From: Anaerolineales bacterium
GTDB taxonomy: Bacteria > Chloroflexota > Anaerolineae > Anaerolineales > UBA4823
Length of the DNA: 64,000 nt
Direction: 5' to 3'
Assembly: GCA_020060465.1 (NCBI GenBank)
Contig: JAGVAD010000006.1
Location: 18,755-82,754 of the forward strand
Below the pieces are notes generated by a model that made no database searches, was not told where the DNA came from, and was given only the letters and a program-made list of their open reading frames with translations. Made by a program: the position numbers and the translations under genes. Positions 27,665 to 37,262 of the stretch are shown here, piece after piece; position 1 is the first letter of the stretch, and every line of letters begins with the position of its first letter.

Positions 27665-29148
27665 GCATTCACTGGCTGGTGATATTACCCATCCTTCTGC
27701 CGCTGAGCGGAGCAGTCTTCGGGCTATTGTTGCGCAAGTTTGCCCGCCTGCAATTCAGCCTATCGCTCGCCGCTATGCTCGTCGCCCTGGCCAGCAGCGT
27801 GGGTTTGTTAATCTATACCTTCAACGAGTCGCCTGTGGTGGTTCAAATCGGGCGGTGGCCGGCTCCAGCGGGCATCACCCTGGTCGGCGACTTGCTGTCT
27901 GCCTTCATGGTGGTCATGAGCCAGACGGTTTTAACCACAGGCTTGTTATACGCCGTTGCCTGCCGCGACAAATGCGTACATTATCCAGCATTCTACCCTT
28001 TGTTTCTGATACTGGCGACCGGCTTAACTGGATCTTTCTTAACCGGCGACCTGTTCAACCTATTCGTGTTTGCCGAGCTAATGGTGATCTCTGGTTCGCT
28101 GTTGACCGCCAGCGCTGATGACCGCTATGGGGTGGAGGCGGCGTATAAGTATTTCTACATCAGCCTGTTGGCGTCTGTCTTTCTACTGTTGGCTTGTGGG
28201 GCGCTATATGCCAGCTACGGCACCTTGAATATCGCCGATCTGGCTCGCCGTATTCAAACCTCCCCCAATCTGCCGTTGACCCAGATTTCGATGGTACTAT
28301 TACTGGCGTTCTTTATGGTAAAAAGCGCAGTCGTTCCCTTTCATTTCTGGCAGCCGGATTTCCATGCAGCCTCGCCAACCGCCGTATCGGCGATGCTGTC
28401 TTCAGTGATCGTTAAGCTGGGGATCTACGGCTTTCTGCGGATGACCAGCCTGCTGTTTCTCGAACAAGCAGGTCTGATCCGCGCCGCCTTAATCGTTCTG
28501 GGGTGTGTTGGGGTTCTTTTGGGCGGGTTCAGCGCCATCGGCGCCAATCATCTCAAGCGTATGTTAGCCTATTCCACCATTGGACAAATTGGGTTTATCC
28601 TGGTGGGCATTGGCTGGGGGACGCCGCTATCGTTGACTGCGGCCTTGGTCTTCGCTTTTAACCACAGCTTGATCAAATCAGCCATGTTAATGCTCGCTGG
28701 GGCGATGGCCAGCCGCGCCGCGGTAAAAAGCGCTGCCTTTAACATACTGGAAGGCATCGGCAAAGCCAGCCCGCTGGCAGGCGGTTTGTTCCTGATTGGC
28801 GGAATTGCGCTGGCTGGCATTCCGCCAACCAATGGTTTCATCAGCAAATTGGTTTTATTCAAAAGCGGCCTGGAGGTTCAGGCTTTCGCCGCGCTGGCGC
28901 TGATCGGCGCTGCCAGCGCGCTCAGTCTGGTTTATGTTTTGCGCGCCTTTATGCAAATTTGGTGGAAAATGCCCACTTCAGGGGTAAAAACCAAACCCGA
29001 CGGCGACCGGTTGATCGCGCCGGCGTTGCTGCTGGGTGGATGTGTGGCGCTCGGTTTGTGGAGCGAGCCTTTGATTGGTTTGTCCATGCAGATCGTCAAT
29101 TGGATGGCAGAACCAGGCAGATATATCCAGGCGGTTTTTGGAGGTTGA
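27661..29148 (+). CDS. mrpD: Mrp antiporter subunit D (NuoM/N-like)
   Basis: 495 residues, about 14 helices. FNLFVFAELMVISGSLLTAS has the conserved Glu, FMVKSAVVPFHFWQPDFHAA the Lys of the discontinuous helix, and KRMLAYSTIGQIGFILVGIG the third conserved site. The start codon is TTG inside the mrpC stop (TTGA), so translation depends on termination of mrpC. It forms the second antiporter-like module of the Mrp complex. Confidence 0.93.
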   Translation: MSIHWLVILPILLPLSGAVFGLLLRKFARLQFSLSLAAMLVALASSVGLLIYTFNESPVVVQIGRWPAPAGITLVGDLLSAFMVVMSQTVLTTGLLYAVACRDKCVHYPAFYPLFLILATGLTGSFLTGDLFNLFVFAELMVISGSLLTASADDRYGVEAAYKYFYISLLASVFLLLACGALYASYGTLNIADLARRIQTSPNLPLTQISMVLLLAFFMVKSAVVPFHFWQPDFHAASPTAVSAMLSSVIVKLGIYGFLRMTSLLFLEQAGLIRAALIVLGCVGVLLGGFSAIGANHLKRMLAYSTIGQIGFILVGIGWGTPLSLTAALVFAFNHSLIKSAMLMLAGAMASRAAVKSAAFNILEGIGKASPLAGGLFLIGGIALAGIPPTNGFISKLVLFKSGLEVQAFAALALIGAASALSLVYVLRAFMQIWWKMPTSGVKTKPDGDRLIAPALLLGGCVALGLWSEPLIGLSMQIVNWMAEPGRYIQAVFGG

Positions 29149-29150
29149 AG

Positions 29151-29642
29151 ATGGGTCCGCGCAACTCCGCAATTCAAATGACGATCCTGTTGGCTATCGT
29201 GTACCTTTTGATGACCGCCAATTTTGAACCCATTAACCTGGCGTTCAGCCTGATTATTGGGCTGGGTATCAGCAGTTTGGTGCGGCCGCAGCATCTTTCC
29301 ATCCAATGGCGGCGACTGCCGATTGCCCTGGCGGCGATTGCGGGTTATCTGATTTATATGCTGGTGGACATGTGGAAAAGCAGCCTCCAGGTGGGACGTA
29401 TCCTTCTCGACCCCCGTTTACCGATCAAGCCAGGCATCATCAACATTCATTCGGGGAGCGAGAGCGAGATGGCCATCGCCTTGAGTGCGCACGCCATCAG
29501 CCTCACACCTGGCGAATTGGTGGTGGAGATGGACGATCAAGGTGAAATGTACGCACATTGTTTAGATATTAGCCAGGCGGAAGAACTGATCGCCGAGGCG
29601 CAAAAGGTGCGACGCAGCTTCTTAAACCAGATCTTCGAGTAG
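29151..29642 (+). CDS. mrpE: Mrp antiporter subunit E
   Basis: 163 residues: two or three N-terminal helices, then a cytoplasmic domain. MLVDMWKSSLQVGRILLDPR and AHAISLTPGELVVEMDDQGE are the MrpE signatures. TTTTTGGAGGTTGAAG just before the ATG at 29151 gives the strongest Shine-Dalgarno of the operon; the longer frame from 28959 is the mrpD shadow. Confidence 0.93.
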   Translation: MGPRNSAIQMTILLAIVYLLMTANFEPINLAFSLIIGLGISSLVRPQHLSIQWRRLPIALAAIAGYLIYMLVDMWKSSLQVGRILLDPRLPIKPGIINIHSGSESEMAIALSAHAISLTPGELVVEMDDQGEMYAHCLDISQAEELIAEAQKVRRSFLNQIFE

Positions 29643-29647
29643 AGCCG

Positions 29648-29923
29648 ATGACTGCGTTGATCCATTACTCCGTTTGGGGCGCTCTCATCATTCATATTGG
29701 GATGGTTTTAATCTGCGTCTGGCGGGTATGGCGCGGCGAGAATATCATTGACCGCTTGATTGGCCTGGACGTGACCACCACCCTCACCCTGGCGATTCTG
29801 GTGTTGATCGCCATCCTGGAAGAAAACAGTCTGTTCATAGATGTCTCTTTAGGCCTGGCCACTTTGAGCGCCATTGCCAGCGTGGCGCTGGCTAAGTACG
29901 TCGCCGATCAAAGGATGTTTTGA
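29648..29923 (+). CDS. mrpF: Mrp antiporter subunit F
   Basis: 91 residues, three helices. WRGENIIDRLIGLDVTTTLT is the conserved MrpF loop and helix; the end LSAIASVALAKYVADQRMF also fits. It starts 5 nt after mrpE. Confidence 0.92.
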   Translation: MTALIHYSVWGALIIHIGMVLICVWRVWRGENIIDRLIGLDVTTTLTLAILVLIAILEENSLFIDVSLGLATLSAIASVALAKYVADQRMF

Positions 29924-29925
29924 AT

Positions 29926-30270
29926 ATGTACTCCGTATCGCAAATCATCGGTTTACTCTGCCTGGTGTTGGGAACGGTGTTTTCCATGCTGGGCATTCTG
30001 GGCTTATTGCGGCTGCCAGATGTGTACGCCCGCCTGCATGCAACCGGAAAGGTCAGCGGCCTGGGCGCAGTGTTCCTATTAGCAGCAGCGATCTTTCTGA
30101 CGCCGCTGAGCGCCGGCAAGGGACTGGTCTTGATTGGACTGCTATTGCTTACCACGCCGGCTGTGTCCCATGCCATCGCCTCCGCCGCATACCGCATTGG
30201 GATCCCCATTAAAGCTGGTCAGCGGGATGAGCTACGGAAGCGATTGCCAAAGATTAAACCGCACGAATAA
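29926..30270 (+). CDS. mrpG: Mrp antiporter subunit G
   Basis: 114 residues, three helices. GILGLLRLPDVYARLHATGK is the MrpG/PhaG signature and LLLLTTPAVSHAIASAAYRI closes the domain. The ATG at 29926 has AAGGAT 10 nt upstream (within mrpF); a TTG at 29920 is possible but too close to that site. Last gene of the Mrp set. Confidence 0.92.
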   Translation: MYSVSQIIGLLCLVLGTVFSMLGILGLLRLPDVYARLHATGKVSGLGAVFLLAAAIFLTPLSAGKGLVLIGLLLLTTPAVSHAIASAAYRIGIPIKAGQRDELRKRLPKIKPHE

Positions 30271-30345
30271 TACTTCCTGGCAGCCGCAAGCGGTCCGATC
30301 TTTTGGACAAAAACCGGAAAATGGAGCATTTACAAAAATAATAAG

Positions 30346-31608
30346 ATGACGCCTTTTCTACAACTTTCGCTCGCCTTGGCAATATTAATCGCCGCCGCCA
30401 AAATTGGCGGCTATTTAAGCTATCGTCTGGGCCAACCTTCAGTGCTCGGCGAATTAATTGTCGGCATTTTGCTTGGCCCCTCGCTTTTTGATATCTTACA
30501 TTTGGCATACTTTACCGACACGCATTTACCGGAAGTGGTTCACGAATTTGCCGAAGTAGGCGTGTTGCTGCTGATGTTCCTGGCTGGCCTGGAACTGGAT
30601 ATCAAAGATCTGGCGCGCACCGGACGGGTGGCGACGCTGGCCGGAACACTTGGAGTGATCCTTCCCATTGCGCTGGGCGCCATCGCAGGGTTAGCCTTCG
30701 GCATGAACATCACGCACGCCCTCTTTATTGGCTTAATCCTGGCGGCGACCAGCGTGAGCATTTCCGCCCAGACCTTAATGGAACTGAATATGCTGCGTAG
30801 CCGCGTAGGCTTTGGTTTGTTGGGGTCGGCGGTCTTTGATGACATCCTGGTTGTCCTCTGCCTGTCCATATTCACCGCCCTGACCTTCGCCACTTCGCCG
30901 ACCCAACTATCCAGTATTATCGTCGTGATTCTGCGCATGGCGATCTTTCTAATTGCTTCTGCCGGAATCGGATTGCTGATATTGCCTCGCGCCAGCCGAC
31001 GCGTCAACACCCTCCCCGTCAGCCAGGGGTTGACAGCCTTTACAGTGGTAACGATCCTCTTGTACGGCTGGGCATCCGAAGAACTGGGCGGCATGGCTGC
31101 CATCACCGGCGCCTTCATGGCGGGTCTGGTTTTTGCCCGCAGCCCGGTCAAAGAACGCATCGAAAATAACATTGTAGCCTTAGCATACGGGCTGTTCGTG
31201 CCGATATTTTTTATTGATGTGGGATTAACGGCGAACATCCGCAACATGGCTGGCGAAAGCCTGTGGTTGTTCCTGGCGCTGACATTGGCGGCGGTGATTG
31301 GTAAAGTTGTCGGCTCTGGCGCAGGAGGGTTACTGGGCGGCCTGAGCCGACGCGAGGCGTTGCAGTTGGGCCTGGGCATGATGTCGCGCGGCGAAGTTGG
31401 ATTGATTGTCGCCTCCGTCGGCGTGAAGCAAGGTATTATCACCGAAGCCATCTTTTCCGCAGTAGTGGGGGTCGTGATCATCACCACGTTGCTCACCCCG
31501 CCCTTGCTGCGAGCTTCTTTCCGAGGCGCGTTGCCGCTTACATCAAATGTACCTCCTAAAAACAAAACTCAAAGGGAAAGTACCACCCAAGGAGATACGA
31601 GCGAATGA
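30346..31608 (+). CDS. CPA2-family cation:proton antiporter (Kef/NapA-like membrane domain only)
   Basis: 420 residues, about 12 helices. LSYRLGQPSVLGELIVGILL, EVGVLLLMFLAGLELDIKDL and GLLGSAVFDDILVVLCLSIF are CPA2 motifs; the last contains the ion-binding Asp pair. There is no C-terminal TrkA-N/RCK domain of the kind that gates KefB/KefC. Instead the stop overlaps (ATGA) the start of a PII-like gene, which may supply nucleotide control. It follows the Mrp operon by 75 bp with no terminator seen, so both cation systems may share a transcript. Confidence 0.9.
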   Translation: MTPFLQLSLALAILIAAAKIGGYLSYRLGQPSVLGELIVGILLGPSLFDILHLAYFTDTHLPEVVHEFAEVGVLLLMFLAGLELDIKDLARTGRVATLAGTLGVILPIALGAIAGLAFGMNITHALFIGLILAATSVSISAQTLMELNMLRSRVGFGLLGSAVFDDILVVLCLSIFTALTFATSPTQLSSIIVVILRMAIFLIASAGIGLLILPRASRRVNTLPVSQGLTAFTVVTILLYGWASEELGGMAAITGAFMAGLVFARSPVKERIENNIVALAYGLFVPIFFIDVGLTANIRNMAGESLWLFLALTLAAVIGKVVGSGAGGLLGGLSRREALQLGLGMMSRGEVGLIVASVGVKQGIITEAIFSAVVGVVIITTLLTPPLLRASFRGALPLTSNVPPKNKTQRESTTQGDTSE

Positions 31609-31958
31609 GCTATCTGGTTGTTCTAATCGTAGATGATCCTGACGACTGTCCAGATGTCCTGGAAGCCTGGCAAGAAATTGGCGTCACCGGCGCCACCATC
31701 CTGGAAAGCAGTGGTCTGGGACGTTTGAAGAAGTTGGGTCTGCGCGACGACATGCCGTTAATGCCCAAGCTGGCTGACTTTTTGGACGTGCGCGAGGAGC
31801 CCCATCGCACCATTTTTTCCGTGGTCGAGGATGAAGCCACGGTGGACGAAATGGCTAAAGCCGCGCAACGCATCATCGGAGACCTGGACGAGCCGCACAC
31901 CGGATTCTTGTTTGTCGTGCCGGTGCTGAAAGCCTACGGGTTGGGACGCGGGCGTTGA
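31605..31958 (+). CDS. PII-like signalling protein coupled to the antiporter
   Basis: 117 residues with a ferredoxin-like beta-alpha-beta pattern of the GlnB/PII superfamily: YLVVLIVDDPDDCPDVLEAW, then GVTGATILESSGLGR, which resembles PII's G-x-TG-x-T-x-x-x-x-x-G-x-G start of the T-loop, and FSVVEDEATVDEMAKAAQRI for the second half. The Tyr-bearing GlnB T-loop is absent, so it belongs with PII-like transport regulators (as SbtB, CutA-like or PstA) rather than GlnB. Its ATG lies in the antiporter stop. I infer it binds a nucleotide and gates the antiporter. Confidence 0.7.
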   Translation: MSYLVVLIVDDPDDCPDVLEAWQEIGVTGATILESSGLGRLKKLGLRDDMPLMPKLADFLDVREEPHRTIFSVVEDEATVDEMAKAAQRIIGDLDEPHTGFLFVVPVLKAYGLGRGR

Positions 31959-32003
31959 TACGAACAAAAATCGCGGCGGCGCGCGTCGCGATTTTTGTTC
32001 GTA
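31959..32003. terminator. Bidirectional intrinsic terminator between the PII-like gene and trpB
   Basis: A perfect 17-bp stem (31959-31975 with 31987-32003) reads TACGAACAAAAATCGCG on the left arm, so both strands carry an internal U-run; loop 11 nt. It sits between the stops of convergent genes. Confidence 0.85.
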
Positions 32004-32037
32004 GGAGGAAAAGCGAAGAAATCAAACAGACTCAGGC

Positions 32038-33420
32038 TTACGCCATCTCTGGCACCCTGGGCAGGCTGGTCATCGCCTCTTTGACTGCATCTTCAGGATA
32101 TTCATAATCCTGCAGGCTTCCGCTAAAGTATGCCTGGTAGGCAGCCATATCAAAATTGCCATGCCCAGATAGATTGAACAATATGACGCGTTTCTCGCCC
32201 TTCACCTTGGCGTCCAGCGCCTCGTCAATCGCGGCGCGGATCGCGTGTGCGCTTTCCGGCGCGGGGATGATGCCTTCGGCGCGGGCAAATTGAACCGCGG
32301 CTTCGAAGGTTGCCAGTTGCGGCGCGGCAATCGCCTGAATATAACCGGCGTCGTACAGAGCGCAAATGCTGGGCGCCATGCCGTGGTAGCGCAGCCCACC
32401 AGCGTGGATCGGCGGCGGGACAAAAGCATGACCTAGTGTGTACATCTTGACAATGGGCGCCATACGGGCTGTGTCACCGTAATCGAACGTATAGACGCCT
32501 TTCGTCAGCGAGGGCGTGGCGGTTGGCTCAACCGCCAACAAGCGGGTCTTCTTCCCTTCTAACAGATTCATGCGCAGGAAAGGATAAGCGATGCCGGCGA
32601 AATTGGATCCACCGCCGACGCAACCGATCACGACGTCTGGGTACTCGTCGGCCAGATCCATTTGCTTCAACGCTTCCTCGCCGATCACGGATTGGTGCGT
32701 CAGCACATGGTTAAGCACCGAACCCAGGCTGTATTTCTTGGTTCCGCCAGATGAGGCTGCCGCTTCCACCGCCTCCGAAATCGCGATACCCAATGAGCCA
32801 GGGTTATCCGGGTCTTGTGCAAGCAGGCTGCGCCCATATTGCGTTCGGTCTGTGGGGCTGGCGTACACCTTCGCCCCATAGGTTTCCATCATAATGCGAC
32901 GATAGGGCTTTTGGTTATACGACACCTTGACCATGTAAACTTCCACATCAATATCGAAGAAGCTTCCAGCCAGAGCCAGCGCCGAACCCCACTGCCCGGC
33001 GCCCGTCTCGGTGGTTAACGCTCGCGTGCCAGAAATCTTGTTAAAGAAAGCCTGCGCGATGGCAGTGTTCGGCTTATGGCTGCCGGCAGGCGAGACGCCT
33101 TCGTGCTTATAGTAGATATGCGCCGGGGTATCCAACATCTTCTCCAGGCGGCGGGCGCGTAACAACGGCGTGGGCCGATAGAGCTTATACACTTCGCGCA
33201 CTTCATCCGGTATAGGGATGAACCGTTCCGTGCTTACTTCCTGCAGGATCAACTCCATTGGGAAAAGCACCGAAAGGAAATCCGGCGTCACCGGCTCCAT
33301 CGTCTGTGGGTGGAGCACGGGCGCTGGCGGCACAGGCATATCCGCGTTGATGTTGTACCAGAACTTAGGGACATCCGCCTCGCCAAGCAGAAACCGGGTT
33401 CGAGAATTGTTTGCAGTCAT
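32038..33420 (-). CDS. trpB: Tryptophan synthase beta chain, TrpB2 type
   Basis: 460 residues, longer than TrpB1 (~400), as expected of TrpB2. The PLP lysine lies in [42 protein letters not shown] (phosphate loop) and [12 protein letters not shown] are diagnostic. It joins indole with serine to make tryptophan. No trpA is adjacent, which is normal for TrpB2, thought to salvage free indole. Transcription is controlled by the T-box leader at 33507-33840, so it should be induced when tRNA-Trp is uncharged. GGAGG precedes the ATG. Confidence 0.93.
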   Translation of the reverse strand: MTANNSRTRFLLGEADVPKFWYNINADMPVPPAPVLHPQTMEPVTPDFLSVLFPMELILQEVSTERFIPIPDEVREVYKLYRPTPLLRARRLEKMLDTPAHIYYKHEGVSPAGSHKPNTAIAQAFFNKISGTRALTTETGAGQWGSALALAGSFFDIDVEVYMVKVSYNQKPYRRIMMETYGAKVYASPTDRTQYGRSLLAQDPDNPGSLGIAISEAVEAAASSGGTKKYSLGSVLNHVLTHQSVIGEEALKQMDLADEYPDVVIGCVGGGSNFAGIAYPFLRMNLLEGKKTRLLAVEPTATPSLTKGVYTFDYGDTARMAPIVKMYTLGHAFVPPPIHAGGLRYHGMAPSICALYDAGYIQAIAAPQLATFEAAVQFARAEGIIPAPESAHAIRAAIDEALDAKVKGEKRVILFNLSGHGNFDMAAYQAYFSGSLQDYEYPEDAVKEAMTSLPRVPEMA

Positions 33421-33506
33421 CGTATACCTCCGATTGTTAGGATAGATTATTTGACGTATTCAAACTTCATCTACTCGTGGAAGCCAACCCGCGGCTTTCA
33501 CCCAAA

Positions 33507-33840
33507 TAAAAACGCGCCCGTCCCCAATGGGGACGAACGCGCAGTCCGTGGTGCCACCCCGGTTAGGCTGACGTTTCCTCGAAAAAGAAAAACCCTGTCG
33601 GTGATGCGACAGGGAAAAGGAGGCCAGCCTCACTCGTTGCGGGTACGGGAAAAATCCGAGAAGATCATCCGATACCCTTTGCCTTGATAACGGTGGCAAC
33701 TCCGGCGCAGGCTATTATCGCATGGTATTGCGAGTTCGCCCTGCAGCTCTGAGGTCCATTCACCGCCGTCGTGCGTGCGGGACTCTCACCTGCTCCCGCT
33801 CTCTGGAACGCCGTATCAGCGCTTACTCGTCCTCTTCATA
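33507..33840 (-). promoter_or_regulatory. T-box riboswitch, tryptophan-specific, controlling trpB
   Basis: Read on the minus strand, the leader opens with AAGAGGACGAGTA (stem I base with AGTA), then CAGAGAG and GGTGAGAG, and the specifier loop GAATGGACCTC whose UGG (33758-33756) is the Trp codon. Downstream, GGGTGGCACCACGG (33560-33547) is the T-box; its bulge UGGC would pair with GCCA, matching the G73 discriminator of bacterial tRNA-Trp. A terminator follows: GTCCCC/GGGGAC within a GCGCG-closed stem (33512-33542) and a U-run. Charged tRNA leaves the terminator formed; uncharged tRNA-Trp stabilises the antiterminator. Confidence 0.93.
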
Positions 33841-33866
33841 GCCTTTTTTGGATGCGATTGGGTGGG

Positions 33867-33894
33867 ATTATATGCAAAAGACCGGATTTGTCAA
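33867..33894 (-). promoter_or_regulatory. Consensus sigma-A promoter for the T-box/trpB transcript
   Basis: TTGACA, 16 bp, TATAAT, both hexamers perfect. Predicted start near 33860, about 24 nt before the T-box begins. It lies just past the 3' end of folA, which reads in the same direction. Confidence 0.8.
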
Positions 33895-33902
33895 GGGCGA
33901 TT

Positions 33903-34409
33903 TCAGGAATAGCCGCGCTGCAGCAGGCGGAAGGTGGAGGCAAATTCATTCTCCGCGTCTGCTGGTTGTTCGCTGCGTTCCAACTCCACCCATTCGTGCA
34001 GGTCAATGGGAGGGAAAAACACATCGCAGTCAGCATTGGTCTGAACAGCGGTCAAATAGATGCGCCCGGCCAGCGGCAGCGCCTGAGCGAAAACCTGTCC
34101 GCCCCCAGCCACGAAGGCTTCCGCCTCTCCCGCGGCGCGTGCCACATCCAGTGCTTGCTCCAGCGAGCGCGCCGTAAGACATTCAGCGCAATTTTGTAGG
34201 CGATAATCGGGGTTGTGGGTGAGGATCACCATTTTGCGCCCCGGCAATTGCCGCCCGATTGATTCCCAGGTTTTGCGTCCCATAATCAGATAATGCCCCA
34301 TGGTCAGCTCTTTAAAACGCCGCAGATCGGCTTTGAGGCGCCAGGGGATTTTGCCATCTTTGCCGATTCCCCTGCTTTCATCCATGGCTACAATCAGCGA
34401 AATCAACAT
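33903..34409 (-). CDS. folA: Dihydrofolate reductase
   Basis: 168 residues. LISLIVAMDESRGIGKDGKI, PWRLKADLRRFKELTMGH, LIMGRKTWESIGRQLPGRK and FVAGGGQVFAQALPLAGRIY are the DHFR substrate and NADPH sites; the acidic active-site residue is the Asp in KADLRRFK. Reduces dihydrofolate to tetrahydrofolate in the cytoplasm. It follows thyA by 39 bp on the same strand, the common thyA-folA pairing in which ThyA makes the dihydrofolate that FolA recycles. Confidence 0.95.
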   Translation of the reverse strand: MLISLIVAMDESRGIGKDGKIPWRLKADLRRFKELTMGHYLIMGRKTWESIGRQLPGRKMVILTHNPDYRLQNCAECLTARSLEQALDVARAAGEAEAFVAGGGQVFAQALPLAGRIYLTAVQTNADCDVFFPPIDLHEWVELERSEQPADAENEFASTFRLLQRGYS

Positions 34410-34448
34410 CTTAGAGACCGAGATCGGCTGTGGAAATGATGATTTGCC

Positions 34449-35243
34449 CTACACCGAAACTTCCGCTTTGATGTGCGGGTGCGCCTGGTAGTTCACCAAC
34501 TCGAAATCTTCGTACTGAAAGTCAAAGATGGAGCGCGCTTGTGGATTAAGTTTCATTTGTGGCAAAGGATATGGCTGGCGAGTGAGCTGCAAACGCGCCT
34601 GCTCGATATGATTGCGGTACAGGTGAACATCGCCAAACGTATGCACAAACTCGCCGGGCTGTAAATTGCACACCTGCGCCACCATCAAGGTGAGCAGCGC
34701 GTAGGAAGCGATATTGAAAGGTACACCCAAAAACACGTCCGCCGAGCGCTGATAAAGCTGACACGAAAGCCTCCCCTGCGCCACATAAAATTGAAACAGA
34801 GCATGACAGGGCGGCAGCGCCATATATTCTATCTCGCCAGGGTTCCAGGCGCTGACGATCAAACGCCGCGAGTTCGGGTTTGTCTGAATTTGTCGCACAA
34901 CTTGGGCGATTTGGTCAATCGTGCGCCCATCGGGGGTCTTCCAGGAACGCCACTGACTGCCATAGACCGGACCCAGTTCGCCCTGTTCATCAGCCCATTC
35001 ATCCCAAATATGGACGCCGTGTTCCTGCAAAAAACGCACATTGGTATCGCCGCGTAAAAACCAAAGCAATTCGTAGATGATAGATTTAAGATGCAGCTTC
35101 TTGGTGGTCAGCAGCGGGAAGCCCTGCTGCAAGTCAAAGCGCATTTGATAGCCAAAGACCGAAAGCGTCCCGGTGCCAGTGCGATCATCTTTGACAACGC
35201 CGCGGTCAAGAATATACTGAAGCAAATCCAGATATTGTCTCAT
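34449..35243 (-). CDS. thyA: Thymidylate synthase (ThyA)
   Basis: 264 residues, the E. coli-like short form. [20 protein letters not shown] in the N-terminus, the nucleophile Cys in [32 protein letters not shown] and [10 protein letters not shown] bind dUMP and folate. Converts dUMP to dTMP with methylene-tetrahydrofolate. GGGAGGCGGC precedes the ATG. First gene of the thyA-folA unit. Confidence 0.96.
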   Translation of the reverse strand: MRQYLDLLQYILDRGVVKDDRTGTGTLSVFGYQMRFDLQQGFPLLTTKKLHLKSIIYELLWFLRGDTNVRFLQEHGVHIWDEWADEQGELGPVYGSQWRSWKTPDGRTIDQIAQVVRQIQTNPNSRRLIVSAWNPGEIEYMALPPCHALFQFYVAQGRLSCQLYQRSADVFLGVPFNIASYALLTLMVAQVCNLQPGEFVHTFGDVHLYRNHIEQARLQLTRQPYPLPQMKLNPQARSIFDFQYEDFELVNYQAHPHIKAEVSV

Positions 35244-35335
35244 GCCGCCTCCCGCTTGCGGATAACAAATGGTTTAGCAAAGGAGCGACGCAGAGAGAGT
35301 CGCCAATGAAAATGCGCTTAAATGGGTTATCAAGA

Positions 35336-36277
35336 TCAATGCGATAATTTTACTCGCAATATTCGTCGCGCGCGGCGAATATCCGCCTGAATTTGAGCAA
35401 TCAACGAGGCCACATCGGGGAAGCGCTGCTCATCCCGCAGCCGATCTATGAAGAGCAATTCAATGCGCTGTCCGTAGAGATCGCCGCGGTAGTCAAGCAG
35501 ATGGGTCTCAGCGCGAGGTATAGCTATGGCATTTGGATTGTTAAAGGTTGGACGCACACCCACATTGGTCACCGCTCGCAACATGCGTTCGCCTACACGC
35601 GCCAGGCAGGCATAAACCCCTGCTTTAGGCATCAGTTGCTCCTGCCAGATATCCAGGTTAGCGGTTGGGATGCCAATCCTGCGGCCGCGACCATCGCCGG
35701 GCGCGACGGCGCCATCCAACGCATAGGGGCGGCCAAGCAATTGGCGAGCGGTTTTCACATCGCCGTCCCGGATCGCAGATCGGATGCGGCTGGACGAAAC
35801 CACCTCCCGATTTATGCGAATGGGGCGAATAACGCTCACCGAATAATCAAATTCCTCGCCCAGGCGTTGCAACATAGCCACATTGCCTTCCCGATTATGC
35901 CCCATGGCAAAGTCGGGCCCCACACACAGTGTTCGCAAACCGAGATGGTCTTTCAGCTCACGAATGAAATCCCGCGCCGAACGGCTGGCTACCTGTTGGT
36001 TAAACGGATGGGTAATGACCACGTCCACACCTTGCTCGCCCAGCAAGCGGGCGCGTTGCTCAGGCGAGGTCAAGTAGAACGGATCGGTGCGATGACGCAG
36101 CACAACTGCCGGATGTGGGTGAAAGGTCAGCGCCACGGCTGGGGCGTTCTGTGCGTGTGCGCCAGCGACCAATCGGCGCAAGATCGCCTGATGCCCTTTA
36201 TGCACCCCGTCAAACGAACCAATTGTCAGCCAGGCGCCCTCCAGGCTGAGACTTTCCAATGAGTCGGTATGGAGCAT
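35336..36277 (-). CDS. ribF: Bifunctional riboflavin kinase / FAD synthetase
   Basis: 313 residues. The N-terminal adenylyltransferase half has LTIGSFDGVHKGHQAILRRL, FHPHPAVVLRHR and SSRIRSAIRDGDV; the C-terminal riboflavin kinase half has GRPYALDGAVAPGDGRGRRI with IGIPTANLDI, and GVYACLARVGERM. Produces FMN and FAD. It lies 21 bp downstream of truB at the end of the nusA operon, its usual place. Confidence 0.94.
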   Translation of the reverse strand: MLHTDSLESLSLEGAWLTIGSFDGVHKGHQAILRRLVAGAHAQNAPAVALTFHPHPAVVLRHRTDPFYLTSPEQRARLLGEQGVDVVITHPFNQQVASRSARDFIRELKDHLGLRTLCVGPDFAMGHNREGNVAMLQRLGEEFDYSVSVIRPIRINREVVSSSRIRSAIRDGDVKTARQLLGRPYALDGAVAPGDGRGRRIGIPTANLDIWQEQLMPKAGVYACLARVGERMLRAVTNVGVRPTFNNPNAIAIPRAETHLLDYRGDLYGQRIELLFIDRLRDEQRFPDVASLIAQIQADIRRARRILRVKLSH

Positions 36278-36298
36278 AGTGTATGCCGCGATAGCAGG

Positions 36299-37225
36299 TC
36301 AAGACTGGAAAAACACCTTGCGCGGCTGCCATTCCTGTGTGGCTTCATCCACTTCCAAAAGCGCCACCAGGTCGCCCTGTTGCGTAATCGCCCGCGCCCA
36401 GCCTTTCTGATTAGGCTCAGCCGGGATACGGTGTCCGTGACGGATCAATTCCACCTGGTCTGCGTCAAGCTCGACCATTGGCCAATCTGCTAAAGCCTCC
36501 GCCGCAGGGATCAAATAACGATACCAGTTGCCGGCGTCAAAAGCTTCTTGCAGCCGGCGAAGCGGCACCGCGTCGCGCAAGGTAAAGCGGCCACTTTTCG
36601 TGCGTCGCAACCCCACAAGATGAGCGCCAGTGCCCAACTCTCTGCCCAGGTCATTCGCCAATGAGCGCACATAAGTGCCGGATGAACAGTAAACATCAAT
36701 AACCACTTCCGGCGGCGCCCATTCCAATATGTCCAGGCTATAAACCTTGATGATGCGAGGGGATAGATCCACCTCTTCACCCTCACGCGCCATCTCATAG
36801 GCTTTCTTCCCCTGCACTTTCACAGCCGAATAGGGCGGGGGGACTTGCTCGATTTCACCCACAAAACGCTGCAATACCTCATTGAAGTATTCTTCACTGA
36901 TCTCATCCACCGAAACACGCGGCGCGTTGGGTTCAACGATCTCGCCTTCCGAATCATACGTATCTGTTGACGAACCCAAATGTATGGTCGCCTGATAACG
37001 CTTATCAGAAGCAGAGACGAACTCGCTCAAACGCACCGCCGGGCCAATCAAGATCACCAAGACGCCCGATGCGCGCGGGTCCAGTGTACCCGTATGCCCG
37101 GCGCGGCGGATGCCCGTCCCGCGGCGGATAATCTGCACCACATCGTGCGAGGTCAAACCGATGGGCTTGTCAACAACCAGCACGCCCGAGACGACATTCT
37201 TTACGTTTTCTTTGTCTCGATCCAT
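36299..37225 (-). CDS. truB: tRNA pseudouridine-55 synthase
   Basis: 308 residues from the ATG at 37225 (AAGGATGAA precedes it); the longer frame to 37288 would overlap nrnA by 26 nt. GVLVVDKPIGLTSHDVVQII and GHTGTLDPRASGVLVILIG with the catalytic Asp, and YSAVKVQGKKAYEMAREGEE define TruB. Isomerises U55 in the T-loop of tRNAs. A C-terminal PUA-like part (LIRHGHRIPAEPNQKGWARA) is present. Confidence 0.95.
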   Translation of the reverse strand: MDRDKENVKNVVSGVLVVDKPIGLTSHDVVQIIRRGTGIRRAGHTGTLDPRASGVLVILIGPAVRLSEFVSASDKRYQATIHLGSSTDTYDSEGEIVEPNAPRVSVDEISEEYFNEVLQRFVGEIEQVPPPYSAVKVQGKKAYEMAREGEEVDLSPRIIKVYSLDILEWAPPEVVIDVYCSSGTYVRSLANDLGRELGTGAHLVGLRRTKSGRFTLRDAVPLRRLQEAFDAGNWYRYLIPAAEALADWPMVELDADQVELIRHGHRIPAEPNQKGWARAITQQGDLVALLEVDEATQEWQPRKVFFQS

Positions 37226-37262
37226 TTCATCCTTGCCCTTTGATGGATGATAAGGAGAGTCA

